Below, one piece after another: positions 50,876-59,124 of a DNA stretch of 64,000 nucleotides (its first letter is position 1; every line of letters starts with the position of its first letter). The stretch is from positions 1,116,001 through 1,180,000 of the forward strand of contig NZ_CP049838.1 of assembly GCF_013085465.1 (NCBI RefSeq). The letters are read 5' to 3'. Source of the DNA: Streptomyces asoensis (GTDB taxonomy: Bacteria; Actinomycetota; Actinomycetes; Streptomycetales; Streptomycetaceae). The position numbers and the translations under genes are program-made. The notes beneath the pieces were generated by a model that worked only from the letters and a program-made list of their open reading frames with translations, made no database searches and was not told the origin of the DNA.

Positions 50876-51692
50876 AGCGTGCCGTCATTCCGCCGTCGAC
50901 GACGATCTCCGTGCCGGTGACGAACCGGGCCTCGTCGCAGGCGAGGAAGAGCGCCGCATAGGCCGTGTCGCGGCCGTCGCCCATGAAGCCGAGCGGAATC
51001 CGGGCCTGCCGCTGGGCCAGCAGTCTCGCCACGTCGCCACCCGCGCGCTGGCCGGCGAGCCGGGCCTCGACCATCGGGGTGTGCAACTGCCCCGGCACGA
51101 CGGTGTTGACCCGGATGCCGTCCGGCGCGTACTCCACGGCGCTGACCCGGGACAGCTGGATCACCGCGGCCTTGGCGGCCGCGTAGCCCACCTGGGCGGC
51201 GCCGGTCCAGCGCAGTCCGGACGCCGAGGCGGTGTTGACGATGGAGCCTCCGCCGCCGCGCCGCATGATCGGCACGACGTACTTGCAGGCCAGGAAGGCA
51301 CTGGTGAGATTGGTGCGCAGCTGGCTGTCCCAGTCCTCCAGACCGAGGTCGACCGCGCCTCCGGGCCGGGAGCCGCCGACATTGTTGACGAGGACGTCGA
51401 TCCGCCCCGCGAGGCTCTCGCACCGAGCGAAGTAGTCCCGGACGGCGGCCGGTTCGGTGACGTCCAGCACGGCCGTGTGCGCGCTGCCGCCCTCGTCCCG
51501 GATCTGCCGCGCGGTGACCTCCAGGGCCTCCTCGTCCCGGTCGGCCAGGTGCACGGTGGCCCCCTCCCGGGCGAAGACCACGGCGGTGGCACGGCCGTTG
51601 CCCCAGCCGGGGCCGACGCTTCCGGCGCCGCCGATGACGGCGATGCGGCCCGCCAGGCGGCCGAGCCGTCGGTCGGGCACGTCTTGGGTCAC
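50868..51692 (-). CDS. Short-chain dehydrogenase/reductase (GxxSxGPGWGNG subgroup)
   Basis: 274 residues. IAVIGGAGSVGPGWGNGRATAVVFAREGATVHLADRDEEAL has the extended glycine loop of a distinct SDR subgroup; VNNVGGS, VNTASASGLRW (Ser), QVGYAAAKAAVIQLSRVSAVEYA (YxxxK), NTVVPGQLHTPM, FVTGTEIVVDGG. GTG 51692 follows GAGGGAG. Two TGTCGACA sites lie just upstream. Confidence 0.93.
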   Translation of the reverse strand: MTQDVPDRRLGRLAGRIAVIGGAGSVGPGWGNGRATAVVFAREGATVHLADRDEEALEVTARQIRDEGGSAHTAVLDVTEPAAVRDYFARCESLAGRIDVLVNNVGGSRPGGAVDLGLEDWDSQLRTNLTSAFLACKYVVPIMRRGGGGSIVNTASASGLRWTGAAQVGYAAAKAAVIQLSRVSAVEYAPDGIRVNTVVPGQLHTPMVEARLAGQRAGGDVARLLAQRQARIPLGFMGDGRDTAYAALFLACDEARFVTGTEIVVDGGMTARCD

Positions 51693-51719
51693 GGGGATCT
51701 CCCTCGGTCGGTGGGCGGG

Positions 51720-51749
51720 ACTGTCGACAGTTCTAGCCATGTGTCGACA
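51720..51749. promoter_or_regulatory. TGTCGACA operator copies 7 and 8
   Basis: ACTGTCGACAGT (51720-51731, perfect 12-bp palindrome) and a second core at 51742-51749; centres are 20 bp apart, about two helical turns, suggesting cooperative binding on one face. Confidence 0.72.
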
Positions 51750-51803
51750 GAAAGTAAACATCCAGGGCTCCAGATGACAGCAGATGTAGAACTATTGCCA
51801 ATA

Positions 51804-51813
51804 GTGTCGACAC
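51804..51813. promoter_or_regulatory. TGTCGACA operator copy 9
   Basis: GTGTCGACAC, perfect 10-bp palindrome 40 bp before the HMGL-like gene start, on its side of the divergent region. Confidence 0.7.
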
Positions 51814-51852
51814 AGAGCTTGGATGAGGGGAGCAACCGCACCGAGGAGGCCC

Positions 51853-53190
51853 ATGGACAAGCCGCCCGTGTTCACACCGGACGAGATCGCCCGCTTCCGG
51901 GCCGAGTTGGCGACGCGGCGCGCACCCGGCGCGTACGAGCCCGGGCGCTGGTCGGTCAGTCCGCTCAACCGGCGTACCGAGGTGACCGGCTCACTGCCGA
52001 CGACGGTCAGACTGCGGGACGCCACACTGCGTTCGGTCGAGACACTGCCCGGCGTCGTGGCTCCTGCGGAGGCGAAGACGGCGTTCCTGCGGCGGCTCGT
52101 CGCCTGCGGGGTACCGGAGGTCGTCACGGCGGGGCTCGGCGGACGGGACGCCACCGCGCTGAAGACCGAGGTGGAGCTGGTCAAGGGCGAGAACCCGGAC
52201 TGCCGGGTGGTGTGCCCGCTGATGCGCTCGCCCGACGACATCGACCGGGCGGCCGCGGCGGGTTACGACGCCGTCCAGGTCTGGGTGCAGGGCTTCGGCG
52301 AGACCTCGCTGATCTACCAGGCCCCGGTGTACGGCCGGTCGTGGCGCGGTGAGCAGTGGCGCGCTCCGGACACCCCGCGCGACCGGTCCGCCGTACTGGC
52401 CCGCGCGGCGCGGCTGGTCGCGCACGCGCGCGATCGCGGCCTCGACGTGATCGTGCCGCTGCTGATGGTCTCGTACGCCACCGAGGAGACCCACGAGGAG
52501 TCCGTCGCCGTCCTCGCCGGGGCCGGAGCGGGTGAACTCACCCTGTTCGACGGCCCGGGCGCGATGAGCCCCGAGGCGTTCGCGCATCTCGTCCGGCTCA
52601 CGAAGGCCCGCGCGCCCCAGGTCGAGGTCGGGCTGCACCCGCACAACACCTTCGGCCTCGCGGTCGGTTGCGCGGTGGCCGCGGTCCGGGCCGGCGCCAC
52701 CGCCGTCGAACTGTCGGTCAACGGCTACTGCGGCGGTCCCGGCAACGCCGACCTGGCGGCGACCGCGCTCGCGTTCGAGGCGCTGTACGGCGTCCGCACC
52801 GGTGTCAGGACCGAAGCCCTGACCGAACTGGCCCGCGTCGGAGCCGAACTGACGAACTATCACCCCGCCTGGAACCATCCGGTGACCGGCACCCACGCCT
52901 TCTGCTGGGGCGGTATGGACCTCATCACCCAGGAGACGGAGATCGACCCGCTCCTCCACAACTGCCTCGAACCGGCCACCGTGGGCAACGCCCGCAGGAT
53001 CCCCTTCACCCCGGACAGCGGGCCGTACACCCTGGCCGACAAGCTGACGGCCCTGGGCGTGGAGCCGACCCCGGCCCAGGTGGACGAGGTGCTCACCCGG
53101 GCCCGGGAGTTGATGGCACGCGAGGGCCGGCTCCTGACGGACGGCGAGCTGGCCGGGCTGGCGGCATCGGTCGCGGAGGAAGTGCGTTGA
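51853..53190 (+). CDS. HMGL-like (pyruvate carboxyltransferase fold) lyase or synthase
   Basis: 445 residues. TVRLRDATLRSVETLPGVVAPAEAKTAFLRRLVACGVPEVVTAGLG starts a TIM barrel with the RD metal pair; VQVWVQGFGETSLIYQ, ELTLFDGPGAMSPEAFAHLVRLTK, VEVGLHPHNTFGLAVGCAVAAVRAGATAVELSVNGYCGGPGNADLAATALAF holds the HxH metal ligands and the family loop. C-terminus lacks the LeuA regulatory domain. Likely an aldol cleavage (HMG-CoA lyase or 4-hydroxy-2-oxo acid aldolase type) that ends the pathway. ATG 51853 with GAGGAGG. Confidence 0.88.
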   Translation: MDKPPVFTPDEIARFRAELATRRAPGAYEPGRWSVSPLNRRTEVTGSLPTTVRLRDATLRSVETLPGVVAPAEAKTAFLRRLVACGVPEVVTAGLGGRDATALKTEVELVKGENPDCRVVCPLMRSPDDIDRAAAAGYDAVQVWVQGFGETSLIYQAPVYGRSWRGEQWRAPDTPRDRSAVLARAARLVAHARDRGLDVIVPLLMVSYATEETHEESVAVLAGAGAGELTLFDGPGAMSPEAFAHLVRLTKARAPQVEVGLHPHNTFGLAVGCAVAAVRAGATAVELSVNGYCGGPGNADLAATALAFEALYGVRTGVRTEALTELARVGAELTNYHPAWNHPVTGTHAFCWGGMDLITQETEIDPLLHNCLEPATVGNARRIPFTPDSGPYTLADKLTALGVEPTPAQVDEVLTRARELMAREGRLLTDGELAGLAASVAEEVR

Positions 53191-53753
53191 GCGCCCGGCT
53201 GCGACCGCTCGCCCCGGCCGAACTCGACGCCGGACAACGGGCGTTGTACGCGGAGATCACCGGCGGACCGCGCGCCGCGGGGCCGCAGCACTTCGCGCTC
53301 ACCGACGACGACGGATGCCTGCGGGGACCGTTCAACGCGATGCTGCTGAGCCCCGGCGTGGGACGCGCGCTCCAGGACCTGGGAGCCGCGGTCCGCTATC
53401 GCTCCGGGCTCGGCCCGCGGCTGCGGGAGACCGCGATCCTCGTGGTCGCCCAGGCCTGGGACAGCGCCTTCGAACGTCACGCGCACGAACCCGTCGGCGC
53501 CGCCGCCGGACTGACGGACGACGAACTGCTGGCCCTGCGCGAGGGGCGTGACCCCGGCCTGTCCGATCCCGTCGAGCGGGCCGCCTGGACCTTCACCCGC
53601 GCGCTCCTCGACCGGTCCGGAGCACTCGATGAGTTCGCGTACGAAGCGGCCCGCGCCGCCCTGGGAGAACGCACCCTCTTCGAACTGTCCACACTGGTGG
53701 GCTACTACAGCACCCTGGCCCTCCAGCTACGACTCTTCGACGCCCCGGCCTGA
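53187..53753 (+). CDS. Carboxymuconolactone decarboxylase-family protein, TTG start
   Basis: 188 residues. LSPGVGRALQDLGAAVRYRSGLGPRLRETAILVVAQAWDSAFERHAHEPVGAAAGLTDDELLALREG is a CMD core with the E-x-x-x-H pattern in FERHAHE. TTG 53187 overlaps the HMGL stop as TTGA, so it is translated by coupling. Second CMD-family protein of the island and different in sequence from the one at 35802-36347. Confidence 0.87.
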   Translation: MSARLRPLAPAELDAGQRALYAEITGGPRAAGPQHFALTDDDGCLRGPFNAMLLSPGVGRALQDLGAAVRYRSGLGPRLRETAILVVAQAWDSAFERHAHEPVGAAAGLTDDELLALREGRDPGLSDPVERAAWTFTRALLDRSGALDEFAYEAARAALGERTLFELSTLVGYYSTLALQLRLFDAPA

Positions 53754-53967
53754 CGGCGGTTTCCCCGGATTTCATCGAGTGGGTCCGATACGGAACTCCG
53801 CGCCGAAGTCCTTGGATTCACTTGGCCATGGGGTGACGAGCATGTGTGGGTATTGTATCCGCCGGTCATTCGGTGACGGCGTATCAGCCTTTCGGTACTG
53901 ATTCGATCCGCCGTCGCTCCCGAGGGCGGCTTGCGGCGATATCTGCGGTGCAGTAACTACGTGAACC

Positions 53968-54627
53968 ATGAACCTGTTCACCCGCGGCGCATCCTCACGA
54001 CGCCCGGCTCCCCCCACAGCTCCGCAACGCCCCGCCGACTCGCCCTCCGCTCCCACCGCCGGCCTGCCGAATCCCGCCCTCGCGGCGCTGACCGGCGACT
54101 GGATGATCGACCCGGCGCACAGCCGTATCGGCTTCTCCGTCCGGCACGCCCTGGTGACCACCGTGCGCGGGGCTTTCACGGAGTACCAGAGCCGGCTCTA
54201 CTTCGACGGCCGCAACCCGGCCCGTTCACGGGCCGAGATCCTGTTGTCCACCGCGAGCGTCGACACCGGCGTGGAGCAACGCGACGCGCATTTGGTCGGC
54301 CGTGACTTCCTGGACGCCGCGACCTATCCGCGTATGCGTTTCACCAGCACCGCCGTACAACTCGCGGGCCCCGAGGTCTACCGCATGACCGGCGACCTCA
54401 CCATCAAAGAGACCACTCGTCCCGTAGCCCTTGAACTCACCTACATAGGACATGTCACCGACCCTTTCGGCTATGAACGGGCCGGTTTCGACGGCACCAC
54501 CACCATCAACCGTTCCGAATGGGGCCTGACGTACAACGCGCGACTGGCCGAGGGCGGCGCCATGGTGAGTGAGAAGGTGCGCCTCCAGTTCGACATCGCC
54601 GCCATTCGCACCACTCCCGTGGGCTGA
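53968..54627 (+). CDS. YceI-family lipocalin-like protein
   Basis: 219 residues with a Pro-rich N-terminal ~40 residues. LTGDWMIDPAHSRIGFSVRHALVTTVRGAFTEYQSRLYFDGRNPARSRAEILLSTASVDTGVEQRDAHLVGRDFLDAATYPRMRFTSTAVQ and TIKETTRPVALELTYIG form the YceI barrel, which binds isoprenoid chains in known members. No signal peptide. The 214 bp before it (53754-53967) are less GC-rich and hold no gene; ATG 53968 lacks a strong ribosome site. Ends 16 bp from a convergent permease gene. Confidence 0.92.
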   Translation: MNLFTRGASSRRPAPPTAPQRPADSPSAPTAGLPNPALAALTGDWMIDPAHSRIGFSVRHALVTTVRGAFTEYQSRLYFDGRNPARSRAEILLSTASVDTGVEQRDAHLVGRDFLDAATYPRMRFTSTAVQLAGPEVYRMTGDLTIKETTRPVALELTYIGHVTDPFGYERAGFDGTTTINRSEWGLTYNARLAEGGAMVSEKVRLQFDIAAIRTTPVG

Positions 54628-54643
54628 CCGGCGCGCGGTGAAG

Positions 54644-55477
54644 TCAGCGCAGCGCCCCCTTGGTGGCGTCGGCGATGAAACCACGGGCGAAGAAAGTGAA
54701 CACCAGCACCAGCGGGATGACCGACAACAGCACTCCGGCCATCACCATGCTGTAGTCGGTGGAGTGTCCGGCGTACAGCTGGGCCAGCGCCACCTGGAGG
54801 GTGAGACGGTCCGGGTTGACCAGCATCACCAACGGCAGGATGTAGTCGTTCCAGGCGGCGATGAAGGTGTAGATGCCGAGGAACGCCAGCGCCGGGCGGA
54901 CGCACGGCAGCACCACGTGCCAGTACAGCCGGAAGAACCCGGCGCCCTCGATGCGGGCGGCGTCCAGCAGTTCGTCGGGAACGCTGGTGGAGGTGTACTG
55001 GCGCATCCAGAAGATGCCGAAGGCGTTGGCGGCGGCGGGCACGACGAGCGCCTTGAGCGTGCCCAGCCAGCCCAGTTGGACCATGATCTCGTACTGCGGG
55101 ATGATCGCCAGCTGGGTCGGCAGGATGTACATCGACAGCAGCACGCCGAACAGGAACTTCTTGCCGGGGAAGTCGTACTTGGCGAAGGCGAAGGCGGCCA
55201 ACGAGTCGAAGAACAGCACCAGCACCGTCGTACAGACCGCGACGATCACCGTGTTGGACAGCGAACTGAAGAAGGCCATCTTGTCGAACAGGTGCTGGAT
55301 GTTGGTCAGCAGGTGGTCGCCGAACCACAGCTTCGGCGGGTAGCGGTAGATGTCCTGCGAGGTGTTCGTCGCCATGACGACGATCCAGTAGAATGGGAAC
55401 ACCGAGATGACGACACCGGTCATCAGGACGACATGGACGCTGAGTCCCCGCAGGCGTTTACGGTTCTGGCTGTTCAC
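54644..55477 (-). CDS. Sugar ABC importer permease, MalG type (second system)
   Basis: 277 residues, six membrane helices; EAA loop ELLDAARIEGAGFFRLYWHVVLPCVRP. GTG 55477 overlaps the MalF-type stop (GTGA). Last gene of a three-gene operon without ATPase. Confidence 0.94.
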   Translation of the reverse strand: MNSQNRKRLRGLSVHVVLMTGVVISVFPFYWIVVMATNTSQDIYRYPPKLWFGDHLLTNIQHLFDKMAFFSSLSNTVIVAVCTTVLVLFFDSLAAFAFAKYDFPGKKFLFGVLLSMYILPTQLAIIPQYEIMVQLGWLGTLKALVVPAAANAFGIFWMRQYTSTSVPDELLDAARIEGAGFFRLYWHVVLPCVRPALAFLGIYTFIAAWNDYILPLVMLVNPDRLTLQVALAQLYAGHSTDYSMVMAGVLLSVIPLVLVFTFFARGFIADATKGALR

Positions 55478-56529
55478 GACCGTCGCTCCTTACGCTGCAC
55501 CAGGCGCCAGTTGATGCCGACGATGAGCAGGATCAGCAGGAAGAAGGCCCAGACGATCGCGGCCCCGTAACCGAAGTCGTTGTTGTCGAAGGCCTGGTGG
55601 TAGAAGTACAGCAAGGTGGTCAGACCCGCCTGGCCCGGTCCACCGGAGTTGGGGTTGGTGGCCGCCTCGCTGCCGAACAGCACCTGCGGTTCGGTGAAGC
55701 TCTGTAGGCCGGTCACCGTGGAGATCACCACGGTGAACAGGATGATGGGCCGCAGCAGCGGGATCGTGATGGAGCGGAAGATCCGCACCGGTCCGGCGCC
55801 GTCCATCCTGGCTGCCTCATAGAGCTCCGAGGGGATCGCCTGAAGGCCGGCCAGGTAGATGATGGCGTTGTATCCGGTCCACTGCCAGGTCATCAGCGCC
55901 GAGATCACCAGCTTGATCGTCCACTCGTTGCTCATCCAGGGCACGGCCGACAGATGCAGCGCCCGCAGAATCGCGTTGATCAGGCCGAAGTTGTTGCTGA
56001 AGATCGCTCCGAAGAAGATCGCGATGGCTACCAGCGAGGTGATGCTGGGAATGAACAGGGCGACCCGGTAGAAGGCCGTGAGACGTTTGGTGGAGTTCAC
56101 CAGCACCGCGAGCACCAGTGCCATGAAGAGCATCGGCACGGTCGACAGCACCCAGATGACCAGGGTGTTGCGGACGGACAGCCAGAACACCGGGTCGTCC
56201 CAGAGGAAGCGGAACTGCTGGAACCCGACGAAGTGCATGTCCCCGATGCCGTCCCACTTCTGGAAGGCCAGGAACACGGTGTAGAGCACCGGGAAGAGCA
56301 TGAAGACGGAGAAGATCAAGTAGTACGGCGAGATGGCCAGGTACTGCGGCCAGTACCCGGCGACCCTTCGGCGCGGCCCGCGCCGGGCCCCGGCGGACAC
56401 CGGCCTGATCCGGGGGGCGCGCCGCTCCGGACCGCGGACACGGTCCGGAGCGTGCCGCCCGGTGGATCCGGTGTCGGTTCCGGAGGTCGGTCCGGTGGGC
56501 GCCGGGCCGGCTACCGGGCTTGACGACAT
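55474..56529 (-). CDS. Sugar ABC importer permease, MalF type (second system)
   Basis: 351 residues; a Pro/Arg-rich cytoplasmic lead of about 60 residues, then six membrane helices with EAA loop ELYEAARMDGAGPVRIFRSITIPLLRP. ATG 56529 starts 1 bp before the binding-protein stop ends its reach, so the genes are tightly coupled. Confidence 0.93.
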   Translation of the reverse strand: MSSSPVAGPAPTGPTSGTDTGSTGRHAPDRVRGPERRAPRIRPVSAGARRGPRRRVAGYWPQYLAISPYYLIFSVFMLFPVLYTVFLAFQKWDGIGDMHFVGFQQFRFLWDDPVFWLSVRNTLVIWVLSTVPMLFMALVLAVLVNSTKRLTAFYRVALFIPSITSLVAIAIFFGAIFSNNFGLINAILRALHLSAVPWMSNEWTIKLVISALMTWQWTGYNAIIYLAGLQAIPSELYEAARMDGAGPVRIFRSITIPLLRPIILFTVVISTVTGLQSFTEPQVLFGSEAATNPNSGGPGQAGLTTLLYFYHQAFDNNDFGYGAAIVWAFFLLILLIVGINWRLVQRKERRS

Positions 56530-56530
56530 G

Positions 56531-57808
56531 TCACTTCACTCCCTGCCGCTGGGCGATCTGCTTGGCCTGGGCGACCGCGTCCTTCCAGGCCTCGTCGGGG
56601 TCCTTGCCCTTGGCCTCGATGCTGGTCAGCTCGCTGTAGAAGGGGGCGGAGACCGCCGCGTCGGCAGGTGCCTCGTAGGCCGCGGGGATCTTCTCGGCCG
56701 CCGGGCCGAATATCTCGATGGTCTTCTGGCCGCCGAAGAAGGCGTCGCCGCCGGTCAGCGCCGGCAGCTTGTACGCGGCCGGCGCGGTCGGGAACAGAGC
56801 CGCGTCGGTGAAACCGCGGGCCTGGTTCTCCGGACCGAGGATCCAGCTGATGATCTTGAAGGCCTCTTCGGGGTTTCCGCTCGTCGCGGGGATGGCCAGG
56901 AAGGACCCGCCCAGGTTCGACGGCCCGCCGGGCAGGCTCGCCACCCGCCACTTGCCCTTGGTGCCAGGAGCCGCGTTGCTGATGTCCAACGCGTGCCAGG
57001 CGGCGCCGATCTCGGTGCCCAGGGTGCCGCCGCTGATGGCCGCGTTCCAGGTGTTGTCGTTGATCTTGGCGTCGATGCCGAGGGTGTAGGGCTTCACGGC
57101 GGTGGTCCAGGCGGCCCGGATGTGGTCCTGGTCGCCGATGAACTTGCCGTCCTCGTCGATGAACCGCTGGGTGCCCTGGCCGACGACCATGGTGAAGACG
57201 GAGCCGATGTTGTTGACGAGGAAGGTCTTGGGCACGGCCTTGTGCAGCTCGACGCCGGCCTTGAAGTAGTCGTCCCAGGTGGCGAGTTGCGCGGAGACCT
57301 CGGTGGGATCGGTGGGCAGGCCCGCCTGCGCGAAGAGGTCCTCGCGGTAGAAGGTGGCGCACGGGCCGATGTCGATCGGGAAGCCGATGAGTTTGCCGTC
57401 CTGCGTGGTGGCCTGCTTCAGCTTCCACGACAGGTACTGCGGGACCAGCTTGTCCGCGCCGACCGTCTTCAGGTCGACGAAGCGGTCCGCGTTGGGCAGG
57501 AACGAGGCGATGTCCTCGCCCTTGATGCCGGTGATGTCCGGGGCGGACTGCGCGGCCCGCAGACCGGTGAGCAGCTTGGTCTTGAAGTCACCGCCGACCA
57601 CGGAGGTCTTGAGGCTGATGTCGGAGAAGTGCTTCTTGGCGTCCGCGACGACCTTGTCGCTCAGCCCTCCGGACCAGTACCAGAGGGTCAGGTTCTTGCT
57701 GTCCTTGGCACCGCTCGACCCGGATCCGCCGCCGCACGCTGCGGTGGCGCCGGCGGCGGCGGCCGTCAGTACGGCGGCCTGAAGGAACCGTCTGCGGGAA
57801 AGGTCCAC
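56531..57808 (-). CDS. Sugar ABC importer, substrate-binding lipoprotein (second system), Tat-type signal
   Basis: 425 residues. LSRRRFLQAAVLTAAAAGATAACGGG combines a twin-arginine motif with a lipobox (TAAC, Cys about 26), so it is probably Tat-exported and lipidated. NLTLWYWSGGLSDKVVADAKKHF, FPIDIGPCATFYREDLFAQAGLPTDPTEV, LGGSFLAIPATSGNPEEAFKIISWIL are SBP_bac_1 features. GTG 57808 follows AGGAG at 7 nt. No glycoside hydrolase lies next to it, so the sugar is unknown. Confidence 0.93.
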   Translation of the reverse strand: MDLSRRRFLQAAVLTAAAAGATAACGGGSGSSGAKDSKNLTLWYWSGGLSDKVVADAKKHFSDISLKTSVVGGDFKTKLLTGLRAAQSAPDITGIKGEDIASFLPNADRFVDLKTVGADKLVPQYLSWKLKQATTQDGKLIGFPIDIGPCATFYREDLFAQAGLPTDPTEVSAQLATWDDYFKAGVELHKAVPKTFLVNNIGSVFTMVVGQGTQRFIDEDGKFIGDQDHIRAAWTTAVKPYTLGIDAKINDNTWNAAISGGTLGTEIGAAWHALDISNAAPGTKGKWRVASLPGGPSNLGGSFLAIPATSGNPEEAFKIISWILGPENQARGFTDAALFPTAPAAYKLPALTGGDAFFGGQKTIEIFGPAAEKIPAAYEAPADAAVSAPFYSELTSIEAKGKDPDEAWKDAVAQAKQIAQRQGVK

Positions 57809-58086
57809 GATCTTCTCCTGGGTTTCGGCGAGTTCGACGTGTCCGGCATGTCCGACAGGACCTGTGCGAGTCAGGGCCGCGCAGGGGGCGCGGCGGGAGG
57901 CCGGGTGGCTGAAGAGCATCGGCGTGAGGGGGAACCCTTCAGCCACCCGGGGTATGTGACCTGGTCCTCTCAGACGGTGCCGACGCGTCGTGGCGGCGGA
58001 ATATGCCGTTCATCCGCTTCGGCCGACCGGAGTGGGGTCCGGGCCTGGCTCCGAATTACGCAAGAGAGTGCACCCGGTGCGCGGCT

Positions 58087-58100
58087 TTGACAAGAGTCAA
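58087..58100. promoter_or_regulatory. Palindrome in the importer/DeoR divergent region
   Basis: TTGACAAGAGTCAA has perfect 5-bp arms and a 4-bp centre. It lies in the 359-bp AT-richer gap between the second sugar importer and the DeoR gene and is a candidate operator. The rest of the gap (57809-58132) holds no gene. Confidence 0.45.
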
Positions 58101-58132
58101 GCGCAGATCGAGACATCTCTGCGCGACTTTGC

Positions 58133-58160
58133 TTGAGTTTGACGCGTTGGCGAGTATGGT
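58133..58160 (+). promoter_or_regulatory. Promoter of the DeoR gene giving a leaderless transcript
   Basis: TTGAGT (58133-58138), 16-bp spacer, TATGGT (58155-58160). The predicted start of transcription, 7-8 nt on, is the A of ATG 58168, and no ribosome site exists. Confidence 0.6.
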
Positions 58161-58167
58161 CTGCCGC

Positions 58168-58926
58168 ATGCTCGCTGACCGAAGACATCAGCTGATCCTG
58201 CGCGCCCTGCGCGCGGACGGGCCCACCACCGTGGCCGCCCTGGCCGAGAAGGTCGGGGCGAGCCAGGCCACGATCCGGCGCGATCTCGCGCAACTGGAGG
58301 ACGAGGGACTGCTCAAGCGGGTCTACGGCGGTGCCGCCCCGGTCATGGGTGAGGACGATCCGTTCGCCGACGTGGCCGGCGTCCGGGTCGAGGCGAAGGA
58401 CGCCCTGGCCGCCTGGTGCGCGGACCTCGTCCGGGACGGCGAGACCGTGCTGCTCGACATCGGCACCACGGCCCACCGGGTGGCCCGCCATCTGCACGGG
58501 CGGTCCCTGACCGTGATCACCAGCAACCTGGCCGTCTACGAGGAACTCCAGGACGACAAGGCCGTTCAGCTGATCCTTCTGGGCGGCGTGGTCCGACGCG
58601 ACTACCGGTCCCTGGTCGGCTTCCTCACCGAGGACAACCTGCGCCAGGTCCACGCCGACCGGCTCTTCCTCGGCACCAGCGGAGTCCGCCCGGACGGACA
58701 GGTGCTGGACACCACCGCCGTCGAGGTGCCCGTCAAGAGAGCCATGATCGCCGCCAGCGCCCAGGTGGTCCTGGTGGCGGACGCGGGCAAGTTCCCCGGC
58801 ACCGGAATGGCCCGGGTGTGCGGCCCGGAGGATCTCGACATGGTGGTGACCAACGCGCCCGGGGACGAGAAGAGCTGCAATCGGCTGCGCGAGGCGGGAG
58901 TCGAGGTGGTCGAGGTAGGAGACTGA
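58168..58926 (+). CDS. DeoR-family repressor
   Basis: 252 residues. RRHQLILRALRADGPTTVAALAEKVGASQATIRRDLAQLEDEGLLKRVYGGA is the DeoR helix-turn-helix; the sugar-phosphate-binding domain shows ETVLLDIGTTAHRVARHL, VITSNLAVYEELQ, LILLGGVVRRDYRSLVG, ADRLFLGTSGV and VADAGKF. Effector is normally a phosphorylated sugar. Divergent from the second sugar importer, which it likely controls. ATG 58168 preferred over 58156 because the latter lies inside the -10 box. Confidence 0.92.
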   Translation: MLADRRHQLILRALRADGPTTVAALAEKVGASQATIRRDLAQLEDEGLLKRVYGGAAPVMGEDDPFADVAGVRVEAKDALAAWCADLVRDGETVLLDIGTTAHRVARHLHGRSLTVITSNLAVYEELQDDKAVQLILLGGVVRRDYRSLVGFLTEDNLRQVHADRLFLGTSGVRPDGQVLDTTAVEVPVKRAMIAASAQVVLVADAGKFPGTGMARVCGPEDLDMVVTNAPGDEKSCNRLREAGVEVVEVGD

Positions 58927-59124
58927 CGATCCCGGGCGGCCGGGGCTTCCGGGGCCCGCCGGCCTACCGGGCGGAGGAGGGTGCTGCGACGCACCACCGA
59001 GCGCGTCGACTCGAAATCGCCTCGAACACCAACTCCTCTTTTTCGCAAGGACGTTGCGATAGTCTCGCGCTGAACGACATCAGTCGCGCACATCGCACAT
59101 GTCACGCGAGAGACCGGAATCCCC

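Noticed and set aside
33090..53753. Secondary-metabolite gene cluster
   Set aside because: No PKS, NRPS, terpene cyclase, RiPP precursor or CoA ligase; enzyme types and a GntR regulator fit catabolism.
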